From contig DATAJO010000011.1 in the NCBI GenBank assembly GCA_036262075.1, positions 28,033 through 92,032 on the forward strand: DNA of 64,000 bases, in the 5' to 3' direction. Of this stretch, positions 50,035 through 59,298 are shown piece by piece (the stretch's first letter is position 1; each line of letters starts with the position of its first letter). This DNA is from JACDBZ01 sp036262075 (GTDB taxonomy: Bacteria; Chloroflexota; Limnocylindria; QHBO01). The notes below the pieces were generated by a model, which saw nothing but the letters and a program-made list of their open reading frames with translations, did no database searches and was not told the origin of the DNA. Both the position numbers and the translations under genes were made by a program.

Positions 50035-52341
50035 GTGTCATCCACCACGAGCGTCGAGGCGAGTCGCCGGCTGGCGAGGACGCCAACGTCGTCCATTGGC
50101 CTTCGCGCGATTGCCGGCCCCGGCGGCGCCGCCCTCCACGGCTTCGGCGTGGCCGTGGTCGTCATGGGCGTGGCCGTGGCCGCGTTCGTCGGGCAGAACC
50201 TCCACCTCGCCACGCCGATCGGCGATGCGGCGATCGGCGTCGCGCTCGTGGCGCTGCCGGTGCTGCTCCTTCTCGGCATCGTCAGGCTCGTCGGCTGGGT
50301 CCTGCGGTCGCTGCTGAACACCGTCGCCCAGCGCGTTCCTGCCGTGGGTCCGACAGCGCGTCTCACCGAGCGGGTCACCCGCGTGGCCGGCCGGCCGCTG
50401 CTCATCGCGACGCTCGTCCTGGCCGCCTTGGTCCTTGCGGCGCCGGAGGAAGGGCCGTTGGCGATGTACCGCAGCCTCCGACCGTTCGAGGTGCTCTTCG
50501 CCGCGGCGGCCGTGGTTGGCCCGCTGGCCGGCATCGGCAGATGGGCGCTCGGCGCCCCAGCGCCCGGACCGTCGCGCCGAGCGGTGGCGATCGCCGCCCT
50601 CGTTCCGGCCCTCGTCATCGCGGGTGTCGTGGGCGGCTGGGCACTCTACCCCGGTTCGGGAGATCCGCTCGCGGTCGAGGATCCGGCGGTCCTTGCGGCG
50701 GTCCCGCAGCTCGACCTTGACGACCCCTCGGAAACCGGGCCGCATGCCGTCGCGGCCGCGAGCTACGGGTCGGACGTGGCCTGGCGCCGGCCGGAGTTCG
50801 GGCCCGATGCCGACTGGCGCACGCCGACCGTCGACGCCTCGGGGGCGCTCGAGGATCGCCCGCCGGTCGCGGACTTCTTCTCGAACCTGCTGTGGGGCCA
50901 CGACGACTCGACGCTGCCCATCAACGGCCTGGCCTGGTACCCCGAGTCGGCGACTGGGCCGATGCCGGTCGCGCTCATCGTCCACGGCAACCACGCCGCC
51001 GGCGATTTCTCCGATCCCGGCTACGCCTACCTCGGCGAGCACCTTGCCAGCCACGGCATCTTCACCGTCTCGGTAGACGAGAACTACCTCAACGGGGACG
51101 CGTTCTTCGACTACGGCGGCGCCGAGCAGGGCGTCCGCGCCTGGATGCTCCTCCGCCATCTCGAGCAGCTGGCCACCTGGAACGCCGATCCTGATCATCC
51201 GCTTCATGGCCGGCTCGACCTCCAGCGGGTCGCGCTCATCGGCCATTCCCGCGGTGGCGAGGCGGCGACCGTGGCCGCCATGCTCGAGGCGAGCGACGAC
51301 GCGATAGCGGGCCTGCCCCCGGTGCCCCGTGGGTTCGGGATCCGGGCTGTCGTCGGCATCGCGCCGTCCGACGGCCAGTACGCCGGCCCCGGCACCCCGG
51401 TCCGGCTGACCGACGTCGACTACCTCGTCCTGCAGGGCGCCCACGACGGCGACCTGCCGGCGTTCTCCGGCCTGGCGACGTATCACCGGGTGGCGTTCAC
51501 CGGCGAGGGTGACCACCTCAAGGCGGCGATCTACAGCCAGCGCGCCAACCACGGCCGCTTCAACTCCGTGTGGGACACCGGCGACGCCGGACCGCTGACC
51601 TCGTGGCTGCTCGACCGCGGATCGCTGCTGTCGGCTGCCGAGCAACAGGACCTGGCCAGGGGCGTCATCGGCGCCTTCCTCCAGCGCTCGCTGTTCGACC
51701 GCGCCGAATACGACACCTTCTTCCGCGACCCGCGCGCCGGCCGCGCATGGCTGCCCGACGACGTCGTCCTCAGCCAGTGGGAGACGTCGGCGCGGCTGAC
51801 GCTTGCCGACTTCACGTATGGCATCGGCTCAGGCGAGACCGTGTCCGGCTTCGACGAGGCCCGCGAGGTGGATCCGATGCTCCGCGACGTCTCGCCTCAG
51901 GGCGACCACGCTCTCCACCTGGAGTGGTCCGGACCGGGTGTGGTGACCGTCGAGCCGGAAGCAGGGATCGTGCTGGCGGTGAATCGCGGTGCCTCGATCG
52001 TCCTGTCGCTCGCCGTGGCCGACGAGCGGCCGGTCGACCCGGTCGTCGACCTCGAGCTGACCGATGGGCGCCACGTCGCGGCGGCCCTCGCCGACGTCAC
52101 CGGCATCCGGCCGCGCCTTCCGACGCAGCTGTGGAAGATCGAGGCGCTCGGGGCGCGCTACCTGCCCGAGGAGCGGCTCGCCTGGCCGGCGGAGCGGTTC
52201 CTCCAGACCTACGCGATTCCGCTGACCGCCTTCGGCCTGCCCGAAAACGGCGCCGAGATCGGCCTGGCGCGGATCACCGTGCGCGTCGACGGGTACGGCG
52301 ACGCCTACCTGGACGACATCGGCTTCGAGCCCGGCTGGTGA
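50035..52341 (+). CDS. Membrane-anchored alpha/beta hydrolase
   Basis: 768 residues. Four hydrophobic N-terminal segments in the first 210 residues. Next is a hydrolase domain with oxyanion MPVALIVHGNHAAGDF, nucleophile elbow IGHSRGGEAAT and His in AFTGEGDHLKA or QRANHGRFNS. The C-terminal 200 residues form a beta-rich module. GGAGGACCGGCG before GTG sets the start. It resembles chlorophyllase/cutinase-like hydrolases placed outside the membrane; substrate unknown. The 158 nt upstream show no other gene. Confidence 0.8.
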   Translation: MSSTTSVEASRRLARTPTSSIGLRAIAGPGGAALHGFGVAVVVMGVAVAAFVGQNLHLATPIGDAAIGVALVALPVLLLLGIVRLVGWVLRSLLNTVAQRVPAVGPTARLTERVTRVAGRPLLIATLVLAALVLAAPEEGPLAMYRSLRPFEVLFAAAAVVGPLAGIGRWALGAPAPGPSRRAVAIAALVPALVIAGVVGGWALYPGSGDPLAVEDPAVLAAVPQLDLDDPSETGPHAVAAASYGSDVAWRRPEFGPDADWRTPTVDASGALEDRPPVADFFSNLLWGHDDSTLPINGLAWYPESATGPMPVALIVHGNHAAGDFSDPGYAYLGEHLASHGIFTVSVDENYLNGDAFFDYGGAEQGVRAWMLLRHLEQLATWNADPDHPLHGRLDLQRVALIGHSRGGEAATVAAMLEASDDAIAGLPPVPRGFGIRAVVGIAPSDGQYAGPGTPVRLTDVDYLVLQGAHDGDLPAFSGLATYHRVAFTGEGDHLKAAIYSQRANHGRFNSVWDTGDAGPLTSWLLDRGSLLSAAEQQDLARGVIGAFLQRSLFDRAEYDTFFRDPRAGRAWLPDDVVLSQWETSARLTLADFTYGIGSGETVSGFDEAREVDPMLRDVSPQGDHALHLEWSGPGVVTVEPEAGIVLAVNRGASIVLSLAVADERPVDPVVDLELTDGRHVAAALADVTGIRPRLPTQLWKIEALGARYLPEERLAWPAERFLQTYAIPLTAFGLPENGAEIGLARITVRVDGYGDAYLDDIGFEPGW

Positions 52342-52351
52342 GGCGACCTCG

Positions 52352-53299
52352 TCAGGCGGCGTCCACAATCGGCTTCACCTCGCCGATCCAGCGCTCGATC
52401 GTCTCGTCGTCGAACGGTGCGGCGAGCTCGGCGATGAACGTGTGGAAGCCGAGCGCCCTGCGGCTGATCATCTCCTGGGCGACCTGCTCGGGCGTGCCGA
52501 CCCAGAACGTGTGGTCGTCGATGACGTCGGACATCGGCGTCCGGTTGTGCTCCATCTGCGCCTCCCACACGCGGCGCGCCTCGGCCTCGGTGGAGCGGAT
52601 GATCGGCTTGCAGCCGACGGTGAGCTCGATCTGGCCGAAGTCGCGGCCGACGTCCTGGCAGTGGCCCTTGAGGACCTCGATCTTGCGCGCCAGGGTCTCG
52701 GGGCTGCCCATGCCGTTCCACATGTCGGCGTAGCGGGCGACGGTGCGCAGCGTCTTCTTCTCGCCTCCGCCGCCGATCATGATCGGCAGGTGCTCCTGGA
52801 CCGGGCGGGGCAGGAGCCGCACGTTGCGCACCGCGTATCGGCCCCCCTCGGGCGCGCTCACGATCTCGCCGTCGAGCATGCGGCGCACGATCCCGGCCGC
52901 CTCGTCGAGCCAGGTCAGGCGTTCGCCGGGGGAGCGGCCGAAGTCGATGCCGTACTCGGTGTGCTCGACCTCGAACCAGGCGCCGCCGATGCCGAGGATC
53001 GCCCGGCCGTGGCTGATGTGGTCGAGCGTGGTCGCCAGCTTCGCCACCAGCGCCGGGTTGCGGAACGTGTTCGCGCCGACCAGCAGGCCGAGGCGGGCTC
53101 GGCGCGTGACCTTGGCCCATGCGCCGAGCGTGATCCAGCCCTCGAAGATCGGCTGGTACGGATCGCCGAAGATGGCGTGCAGGTGATCCCAGGTCCAGAG
53201 GTGCTCGTAGCCGAGCTCGTCGACCTTGATCGCGGCGCGCTCGAAGTCGTCCCAGCCGGTCGCCTGGCTCCAGAGGAGGATGCCGAGCCGTGTCTCCAT
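52352..53299 (-). CDS. LLM-class F420-dependent oxidoreductase, second copy
   Basis: 315 residues. TRLGILLWSQATGWDDFERA, LGYEHLWTWDHLHAIFGDPY, VTRRARLGLLVGANTFRNPA, GRAILGIGGAWFEVEHTEYG and IMIGGGGEKKTLRTVARYAD are clear LLM landmarks, close to the F420-dependent group with the GGGGEK motif. TAGCCT 7 nt before ATG. Stand-alone. Confidence 0.88.
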   Translation of the reverse strand: METRLGILLWSQATGWDDFERAAIKVDELGYEHLWTWDHLHAIFGDPYQPIFEGWITLGAWAKVTRRARLGLLVGANTFRNPALVAKLATTLDHISHGRAILGIGGAWFEVEHTEYGIDFGRSPGERLTWLDEAAGIVRRMLDGEIVSAPEGGRYAVRNVRLLPRPVQEHLPIMIGGGGEKKTLRTVARYADMWNGMGSPETLARKIEVLKGHCQDVGRDFGQIELTVGCKPIIRSTEAEARRVWEAQMEHNRTPMSDVIDDHTFWVGTPEQVAQEMISRRALGFHTFIAELAAPFDDETIERWIGEVKPIVDAA

Positions 53300-53323
53300 C
53301 GGCGCAAGGCTACCAAGCGCCGA

Positions 53324-53407
53324 TCAGAAGATGGCGCCGATGCAGGAGGCGAGCAGCCAGATGACGAGGATGACGCCGATGACGACGCCGATGAGGATGC
53401 GTCCCAC
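53324..53407 (-). CDS. 27-residue membrane peptide
   Basis: GTG-initiated frame: VGRILIGVVIGVILVIWLLA then SCIGAIF and TGA. One almost pure hydrophobic helix, typical of small conserved membrane peptides of bacteria. AAGGA lies eleven bases before the start. Supported by composition and by being open just between two genes. Confidence 0.45.
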   Translation of the reverse strand: MGRILIGVVIGVILVIWLLASCIGAIF

Positions 53408-53524
53408 GGTTCGCAGGTTCCTTCGTTGAGCGAGGTTTGCTCGCCGTCCAAAGCAAGCCGGGTGCCGGAACGAGGACGGGCCGCCGACCTGGCGGCTGGC
53501 AGAGCGGGGTGTACCATCGGCCCG

Positions 53525-53989
53525 ATGACGGAGCAGCAGATCGAGCTCGGCCGCGACCTGCCCGGTGAGGCCGAGTGGTGGCACCGGCTCCACGCGGCGA
53601 TCGACCGGCTGACCCCGGAGACCGCGGGCATCCCCGGCTACTTCGAGGAGGGCTGGACCGCGAAGGATGCGGTGGCCCACCTCGGGACGTGGATGGCGCA
53701 GGGCGCCCAGGTGCTGCGACGCATCGCGGCCGGGACGTACCGCGACGACGAGATCGACGTCGACGCCGAGAACGCTCGCTTCCTCGAGGCGATGCGCGAT
53801 ATCCCGCTCGAGACGGTCCACCTCCAGGTGACCGCGGCCCGCGGCGAGCTGCTCCGGGCCTGGAACGAGCTGAAGGAGATCACGGCGGCCGCGGCGTACT
53901 GGGTCCGCAAGTCCGGGCCGGAGCACGTCGCCGAGCACGTCCCACGGCTCGAGGCCTGGCTCGACGAGATCGGCGCCCCGAAGGGCTGA
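53525..53989 (+). CDS. DinB/maleylpyruvate-isomerase-type four-helix protein
   Basis: 154 residues: PGEAEWWHRLHAAIDRLTPE, FEEGWTAKDAVAHLGTWMAQ (the W-T-x-K-D-x-x-x-H-L motif of this superfamily), LRAWNELKEI and EHVAEHVPRLEAWL. Metal ligands would be the His residues of these motifs. It probably belongs to a mycothiol- or bacillithiol-type transferase superfamily. TACCAT lies 7 nt before ATG. Confidence 0.82.
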   Translation: MTEQQIELGRDLPGEAEWWHRLHAAIDRLTPETAGIPGYFEEGWTAKDAVAHLGTWMAQGAQVLRRIAAGTYRDDEIDVDAENARFLEAMRDIPLETVHLQVTAARGELLRAWNELKEITAAAAYWVRKSGPEHVAEHVPRLEAWLDEIGAPKG

Positions 53990-54125
53990 CCCGCGCCCGG
54001 GCCCCATGCCGCCTTCATGGGCCGGATGTCGTAGCCGAGGCTGAGCCTCGTGACCGATGGCGCCGAAGGCGCCCCGCGCGACCCTGACGAGGTCGATCCC
54101 TCATCCTCTCGTGGAGCCCAGACCG

Positions 54126-54311
54126 ATGCGCACCGCCGCCCTCGTCAGCAGCACGATCATCCTCGCCGGCGCCTTCCTCGTCCTCGCCGGCGCCCTCAGC
54201 CTCAGCCCGCTCGCCATCGCCTTCGGCATGCTCGTCGTCGCCAACGTCGGGGCCATCGCCATCGTGATGAGCGGCGCGCCGAGCCGGCCGATCGGTCAGC
54301 CGGCGCGGTAG
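54126..54311 (+). CDS. Small two-helix membrane protein
   Basis: 61 residues with two hydrophobic helices (ALVSSTIILAGAFLVLAGAL, LAIAFGMLVVANVGAIAIVM). TGGAG nine bases before ATG. Overlaps the opposite META gene by 16 bases at its end. Confidence 0.55.
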   Translation: MRTAALVSSTIILAGAFLVLAGALSLSPLAIAFGMLVVANVGAIAIVMSGAPSRPIGQPAR

Positions 54312-54772
54312 TCGAGCGTCCACGTCGTGCCGGTGAGCGGCGCATCGGCCTCCGGCTGGCGGCGGACGAAGCGCAGCTCGAGGTCCGTGCCGCGAAGGGT
54401 GAGCGTGTCGCCCTGGCGGTCGACCACCTCGGCCGCCTGAAGCGCCTCCATGAACGCCGCCTCGAGGGCGGCGATCGGCTGGTCGCAGCCGATCAGGGTC
54501 TGGAACAGGTCCCGGAACCGGATGCCGGTCGCGGTGGCCTCGACCGAGCCGCTGAACCCGTTGCAGGCCGCGGTGCCGCTGACCTCGGTGCCGTCGACCT
54601 TCAGCGTGACCCGGACGCCGTCGATCGGGCTGATCGGCGCACCACCGGCGATGCCATCGGTGAAGACCCACTCGCCCTGCATCGCGTCGATCGGCCCGCC
54701 GCCGATCGCCGAGCAGGCCGCGGAGCCGATGAGGAGCACGAACGCGAGGGCGAGCCGCACGGCGGTGATCAT
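54296..54772 (-). CDS. META/HslJ-domain lipoprotein
   Basis: 158 residues. Signal with lipobox LLIGSAAC, then the META domain: MQGEWVFTDGIAGGAPISPI, VDGTEVSGTAACNGFSGSVE, FRDLFQTLIGC, RQGDTLTLRGTDLELRFVR. Family members are linked to envelope stress and novobiocin resistance (HslJ). No clear ribosome site or -10 box. Confidence 0.85.
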   Translation of the reverse strand: MITAVRLALAFVLLIGSAACSAIGGGPIDAMQGEWVFTDGIAGGAPISPIDGVRVTLKVDGTEVSGTAACNGFSGSVEATATGIRFRDLFQTLIGCDQPIAALEAAFMEALQAAEVVDRQGDTLTLRGTDLELRFVRRQPEADAPLTGTTWTLDYRAG

Positions 54773-54826
54773 GCCCGCAGGACGGACGCGCGCGCCGATG
54801 CGTTCCGCACGCCTACACTCGCGAAC

Positions 54827-55621
54827 GTGCTGCGCTCCGTCACGATCACCCGCTACGTCACCCCGCTGCGCGAGGGCAGCTCGCTGCCCGCGCTCGTCGA
54901 GGCCGACGACGGTCGCCAATACGTCGTGAAGTTCCGGGGCGCCGGGCACGGCGAGAAGGCGCTCATCGCCGAGCTTGTCGCCGGCGAGCTGGGACGCGCG
55001 CTCGGGCTGCCGGTGCCCGAGATCGTGCTCATCGACCTGCCGGCCGAGATCGCGCGCGGCGAGTCGCACGACGAGATCCGTGACCTCCTCGGCTGGTCGA
55101 TCGGCCGCAACATCGGCCTCGCCTTCATCCCGGGCGCCCTGGCGCCGGACCTCACCCGTCCGCCGGCCGAGGGGGCCGGCTGGGCCGCCGACGTCGTCTG
55201 GTTCGACGACCTCGTCGTGAACCCCGACCGCACACCGCGGAACGCGAACCTCGTCGTGGCCGACGGCCGGACGTGGCTCATCGACCACGGGTCGGCGCTC
55301 TACGTCCATCACGCCTGGAACGACCCCGACGAGCATGCGGCCCGGCCGTTCGAGCGCATCGGCGAGCACGTGCTGCTGCCGTTCGCCGGACCGATCAGCG
55401 AGGCCGATGCGCGGCTGGCGCCGCGCGTGACGCCCGAGGTGGTCGACGCCATCGTCGATGCGATCCCCGAGGACTGGCTGCGCGACTCCCGGTTCGACGG
55501 CCCGGCGGCCGAGCGGGACGCCTATCGGCGCTATCTCGCCCGACGGCTCGAGGCGCGGCCGACCTGGGTCGCCGAGGCCGACCGGCGGCGCGAGGAGGTG
55601 CAGCGTGGCGCCGCCGCGTAG
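54827..55621 (+). CDS. HipA-like kinase family protein
   Basis: 264 residues. SLPALVEADDGRQYVVKFRG with the ATP-binding Lys, EKALIAELVAGELGRALGLP, VVWFDDLVVNPDRTPRNANL (catalytic D-x5-N-like loop) and TWLIDHGSALYVHH (metal Asp) match the stand-alone HipA-like kinase family rather than the HipBA toxins. TACACT lies 7 nt before the GTG. The partner DUF3037 gene starts within its last codons. No HipB-like antitoxin is next to it. Confidence 0.85.
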   Translation: MLRSVTITRYVTPLREGSSLPALVEADDGRQYVVKFRGAGHGEKALIAELVAGELGRALGLPVPEIVLIDLPAEIARGESHDEIRDLLGWSIGRNIGLAFIPGALAPDLTRPPAEGAGWAADVVWFDDLVVNPDRTPRNANLVVADGRTWLIDHGSALYVHHAWNDPDEHAARPFERIGEHVLLPFAGPISEADARLAPRVTPEVVDAIVDAIPEDWLRDSRFDGPAAERDAYRRYLARRLEARPTWVAEADRRREEVQRGAAA

Positions 55622-56018
55622 CGCGTTCAGCTACGCGGTCCTCCGGGTCGTGCCCGATATCGAGCGCGAGGAGTTCGTGAACGCCGGGCTCATCCTGTTC
55701 GACCGCGAGCGCCGGTTCCTCGCCGCGCGGACCACGCTCGACGAGTCGGCGCTGCTCGCCCTGTGTCCCGGCGCCGACGTCGAGGGCATCCGCGCCCAGC
55801 TCGAGCTCGTCGAGCGGCTCGCCGCGGGCGACGTGGACGCGGCCCCGTTCCGGTCGATGTCCCAGTCGGAGCGATTCCACTGGCTCACGACGCCGCGCAG
55901 CACGGTCGTCCAGCCCGGGCCGCTTCACGCCGGCACGACCGACGATCCGGAAGCCACGTTCGAGCACCTGTTCCGGGTGCTCGTCCTGCGCGAGGCCTCC
56001 GAGGGCCCCGAGGCCTAG
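55605..56018 (+). CDS. DUF3037 protein
   Basis: 137 residues: FSYAVLRVVPDIEREEFVNA then GLILFDRERRFLAARTTLDE match DUF3037, and the C-terminus ends ATFEHLFRVLVLREAS. Commonly encoded beside HipA-like kinases, as here with a 17-nt overlap. AGGAGG six bases before GTG. Possibly regulator or substrate of the kinase. Its TAG shares CTAG with the opposite nitroreductase stop. Confidence 0.85.
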   Translation: MAPPRSAFSYAVLRVVPDIEREEFVNAGLILFDRERRFLAARTTLDESALLALCPGADVEGIRAQLELVERLAAGDVDAAPFRSMSQSERFHWLTTPRSTVVQPGPLHAGTTDDPEATFEHLFRVLVLREASEGPEA

Positions 56019-56563
56019 CCTCGCCAGCGGTCCTCGTGGACCGTGACCTCGCGCGGCAGCCGCGCCTCGCCGGGGGCCGACTTCGGTTTGCGCGCCGCCT
56101 CGCTCGGGTGGCCGATCGCGACGATCGTGCGCACGGAGCGGTCGTCGGGCAGGCCGAGCGCGCGGGCCACCGCCTCGCGCGCGTCGCCGCGCACCCAGGC
56201 GATCCCCGCGCCGAGGCCGAGCATCGTGGCGCCGACGAGGATCCGCTCCGCCACGCGGCCCTCGTCGTACGCCTGCGTTATGGCGCGGCCCTCCTCGACC
56301 GGCATCGTGATCGCGATCGCGGCCGGCGCGGTCGCCAGGGCGCGGGTCTGCGGCAGGCCGGCCTCGTGGATGGCGCGGATGACGGCGGGGTCCCGCACGA
56401 CGACGAAGCGCCAGGGCTGCGAGTTCTGCGCCGATCCGGACCAGCGCGCGACGTCGGCGAGGGCGTCGAGCGCGGCATCGTCGACCGGCTCGCCGCTGAA
56501 CTCCCGGATCTGCCGGGTGCGGAGCAGGGGCCGGACGATCTCGGTCGGGTCGGGCTGGCTCAT
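56015..56563 (-). CDS. Nitroreductase-family FMN protein
   Basis: 182 residues: LLRTRQIREFSGEPVDDAAL, ARWSGSAQNSQPWRFVVVRD (FMN phosphate and ring contacts) and ERILVGATMLGLGAGIAWVR. Typical small nitroreductase; the electron acceptor is unknown. TAGGCT lies 7 nt before ATG, divergent from the aldo-keto reductase promoter. Confidence 0.87.
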   Translation of the reverse strand: MSQPDPTEIVRPLLRTRQIREFSGEPVDDAALDALADVARWSGSAQNSQPWRFVVVRDPAVIRAIHEAGLPQTRALATAPAAIAITMPVEEGRAITQAYDEGRVAERILVGATMLGLGAGIAWVRGDAREAVARALGLPDDRSVRTIVAIGHPSEAARKPKSAPGEARLPREVTVHEDRWRG

Positions 56564-56570
56564 CGGTCAA

Positions 56571-56593
56571 AGCCTACCGCGCACGGCTACGAT
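56571..56593. promoter_or_regulatory. Divergent pair of -10 boxes
   Basis: TAGGCT (minus strand, 56576-56571) is 7 nt before the nitroreductase ATG, and TACGAT (plus, 56588-56593) 6 nt before the aldo-keto reductase ATG. The starts are only 36 nt apart, with no room for leaders. Confidence 0.7.
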
Positions 56594-56599
56594 CCGCCC

Positions 56600-57415
56600 A
56601 TGGAACGCCGACCGCTGGGCCGCACCGGGCTCGAGGTGCCGGTCGTCGGGCTCGGCACGTGGCGCACGTTCGACGTCCGGGGCCCGGAGTACGAGGCGCA
56701 GGCCCGCGCCGTCGTCGACGCGGCGTTCGCCGCCGGCACCCGCCTGGTCGACACCTCGCCGATGTACGGCGCCGCCGAGGGGGTCCTCGGCCGCGCGCTC
56801 GCCGGTCGCCGCGACGAGGCGATCGTGGCCACCAAGGTCTGGACCGATGACGACGCCGAGGCCGAGCGCCAGATCGCCTTCGCGCTCGACGCCTTCGGCG
56901 GACGGGTCGAGATCTACCAGGTTCACAACCTCGTCGCCTGGCCGCGGCGGCTCGATCGGCTCGAGCGGCTGCGGGACGAGGGGCGGGTGACCGTCATCGG
57001 CGCCACCCACTACAGCGCCGGTGCCTTCGCCGAGCTGGCGCGGCTGATGCGCAGCGGGCGCATCGGCTCCATCCAGGTCCCGGTCAACCCGTACCAGCGC
57101 GAGGCCGAGCGCGAGATCCTGCCGCTGGCCGAGGAGCTGGGAATCGGCGTCATCGCCATGCGGCCGTTCGGCGAGGGAATGCTCCTCCGGCGCCAGCCGC
57201 CACCCGAAGCGCTCGCGCCGCTGAAGAGCTTCGGCGTGGAGACGTGGCCGCAGGCGCTCCTGAAGTGGACGCTGTCCGACCCGCGCGTCACCGCCGCGAT
57301 CCCGGCCACGTTCGTGCCCGAGCACGCCACCGCGAACGCGGCCGCCGGCAGCGGACCATGGCTCGATCGCGAGGCACGCGCCCTCGTCGAGCGCCTCGCG
57401 GCGCGGGTCGGCTAG
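56600..57415 (+). CDS. Aldo/keto reductase
   Basis: 271 residues. MERRPLGRTGLEVPVVGLGT, AGTRLVDTSPMYGAAEGVLG (Asp, Tyr), IVATKVWTDDD with the catalytic Lys and EIYQVHNLVAW with the His. Complete tetrad. NADPH-dependent carbonyl reduction expected; substrate unknown. Confidence 0.9.
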   Translation: MERRPLGRTGLEVPVVGLGTWRTFDVRGPEYEAQARAVVDAAFAAGTRLVDTSPMYGAAEGVLGRALAGRRDEAIVATKVWTDDDAEAERQIAFALDAFGGRVEIYQVHNLVAWPRRLDRLERLRDEGRVTVIGATHYSAGAFAELARLMRSGRIGSIQVPVNPYQREAEREILPLAEELGIGVIAMRPFGEGMLLRRQPPPEALAPLKSFGVETWPQALLKWTLSDPRVTAAIPATFVPEHATANAAAGSGPWLDREARALVERLAARVG

Positions 57416-57435
57416 GGCCCGCGAAGGCCGGTCGG

Positions 57436-58206
57436 CTACTGGGTCGTGCGGCGGTTGTAGATCCAGACGCCGAGCGGGAACGACACGACCAGGACGGCCG
57501 CCGACCACAGGATGGCGGGCACGAAGGCCGGGCCCGCCTCGCCGGTCAGCATGAGGCTGCGGACCGTGTCGACGACGAGCGTCATCGGCTGCCGCTCGGC
57601 GAACCAGGCCAGCCAGTCCGGCATCGTCTCCGGGCGCGCGAACGCGCTGCTCACGAACGTCAGCGGGAAGACCGCGGCGAAGATCACGCCCTGGAGCGCC
57701 TCGGGGGTGCGCATGAGCGCGCCGAGGAGGACGCCGAGCCACGACAGCGCGTAGCCGAACAGGAGCATGACGCCCACGGCCGCGATGTTCGCCACCAGGC
57801 CGCCGTCCGGCCGGAAGCCGACGAGCAGGCCGACGATCCACATGATCGCGATCGCGATCATCGCCCGCAGCAGATCGGTCAGCGTGCGGCCGGTGAGGAC
57901 CGCCGACTGCGCCATCGGCAGCGAGCGGAATCGGTCGATCATGCCCTTCTGGAGGTCGTTCGCCAGCAGCACCGAGGTGTAGATGCCGGCGAAGGCGATG
58001 GTCTGCACGAAGATGCCGGCCATGAGGAAGTCGATGTAGTCCAGGCCCGGGATCTGGATCTCGCCGCCGAAGACCTGGCTGAACAGCAACACGAACATGA
58101 TCGGGCTGAGCGTCACGTCGAGCAGGAGCTCGGGCGTGCGCCGGATATGGAGCAGGTTGCGAACGACCATCTCCCACGAGTCGCGGATCCACCACGTCAG
58201 GGTCAT
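57436..58206 (-). CDS. ABC-2 type exporter permease (DrrB-like)
   Basis: 256 residues, six predicted membrane segments: PELLLDVTLSPIMFVLLFSQ, IDFLMAGIFVQTIAFAGIYT, LTDLLRAMIAIAIMWIVGLL, MLLFGYALSWLGVLLGALMR, GVIFAAVFPLTFVSSAFARP and VPAILWSAAVLVVSFPLGVW. ATG overlaps the ATPase stop (ATGA). With the DrrA-like ATPase it would form a drug or lipid exporter. The open frame upstream to 60609 is a shadow of plus-strand genes. Confidence 0.9.
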   Translation of the reverse strand: MTLTWWIRDSWEMVVRNLLHIRRTPELLLDVTLSPIMFVLLFSQVFGGEIQIPGLDYIDFLMAGIFVQTIAFAGIYTSVLLANDLQKGMIDRFRSLPMAQSAVLTGRTLTDLLRAMIAIAIMWIVGLLVGFRPDGGLVANIAAVGVMLLFGYALSWLGVLLGALMRTPEALQGVIFAAVFPLTFVSSAFARPETMPDWLAWFAERQPMTLVVDTVRSLMLTGEAGPAFVPAILWSAAVLVVSFPLGVWIYNRRTTQ

Positions 58207-59183
58207 GCCGGCACCTCCTCCTCGATCTGCTCGGTGCGCTCTTCGGCCGGGCGCCCGGTGATGGCCAGGAACACCTCGTCCAGCGTCGGTCGCCGGAAGC
58301 CGATGTCGTCCACCTGCACGCCGGCGCCGTCCAGCTCGCGGATCGCCCGCGTGAGCACGCCGTTGTGCGACTCCACCGGGACGCTGACCCGCTTCGCCGG
58401 CTCGTCGACGTACGCCGTCGCGCCGCTGATCTTCTCGAGCGCGCGGCGCGCCTCGGGCAGGTACCGCGGGTTGTCGATTACCACCTCGAGCAGCTCGCCG
58501 CCGACCTTGCGCTTCAGCGCGTCGGCGGTGCCGCGCGCGATGACGACGCCATGGTCGATGACGGCGATGTCGTCGGCCAGCCGATCGGCCTCCTCGAGGT
58601 ACTGGGTCGTCATGAGCACCGTCGTGCCGCCCTTGGCGAGGTCGGCGATAAGGTCCCACATCGACAGCCGGCCCTTCGGGTCGAGGCCGGTGGTCGGCTC
58701 GTCGAGGAAGATGACGGGCGGTCGCGACATGAGCGCCGCCCCGAGGTCGAGGCGGCGGCGCATGCCGCCGGAGTACGTCTTCAGGGGCCGGTCGGCCGCA
58801 TCGGCCAGCTCGAAGCGCTCGAGGAGCTCGGTGGTCCGCTGGCGGACATCGGCCGAGGGCAGGCGATACAGGCGGCCGATCATCTCGAGGTTCTCGCGGC
58901 CGGTGAGGACCTCGTCGAGCGAGGCGTACTGACCGGCGACGCCGAACTTCGTGCGCGCCTCGTCGGGGTCGCGCAGGACGTCGACGCCGGCCACCCGCGC
59001 CTCGCCGGCATCGGGGCGGGTGAGCGTGGTGAGGATGCGGACGGCGGTCGTCTTGCCGGCCCCGTTCGGCCCGAGGACGCCGAGGATCGTGCCCTCGTCG
59101 GCGCTCAGGTCGAGGCCGCGCAGCGCATGCGTCGCGCCGAAGTGCTTGTGGAGGCCGACGGCCTCGATCATCGCTCGGGTCAC
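58203..59183 (-). CDS. ABC exporter ATPase (DrrA-like)
   Basis: 326 residues. Walker A GPNGAGKTTAVRI, Q-loop AGQYASLDEVLTGRENLEM, signature TYSGGMRRRLDLGAAL, Walker B PPVIFLDEPTTGLDPKGR and H-loop MTTQYLEEADRL. The C-terminal domain (EVFLAITGRP) matches daunorubicin-type ATPases. GTG at 59183 has AGGAG five bases before it; an in-frame GTG two codons upstream is embedded in that site. Confidence 0.92.
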   Translation of the reverse strand: MTRAMIEAVGLHKHFGATHALRGLDLSADEGTILGVLGPNGAGKTTAVRILTTLTRPDAGEARVAGVDVLRDPDEARTKFGVAGQYASLDEVLTGRENLEMIGRLYRLPSADVRQRTTELLERFELADAADRPLKTYSGGMRRRLDLGAALMSRPPVIFLDEPTTGLDPKGRLSMWDLIADLAKGGTTVLMTTQYLEEADRLADDIAVIDHGVVIARGTADALKRKVGGELLEVVIDNPRYLPEARRALEKISGATAYVDEPAKRVSVPVESHNGVLTRAIRELDGAGVQVDDIGFRRPTLDEVFLAITGRPAEERTEQIEEEVPA

Positions 59184-59298
59184 GGTCACTCCTGGGATTC
59201 GTGGACGGCTCGAATGGAGATAGGACGGCGTGGGCGGTGAATGCTAATCGCTCATGCGTTCGCCCGCCGGACGCCGGCCTGCCGTAGGATCGGAGCCG

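Noticed and set aside
59254..59298. N-terminal extension of asparaginase
   Set aside because: Extra residues lie before the TGGTIA motif and cover the TAGGAT box; ATG at 59299 fits the family start.
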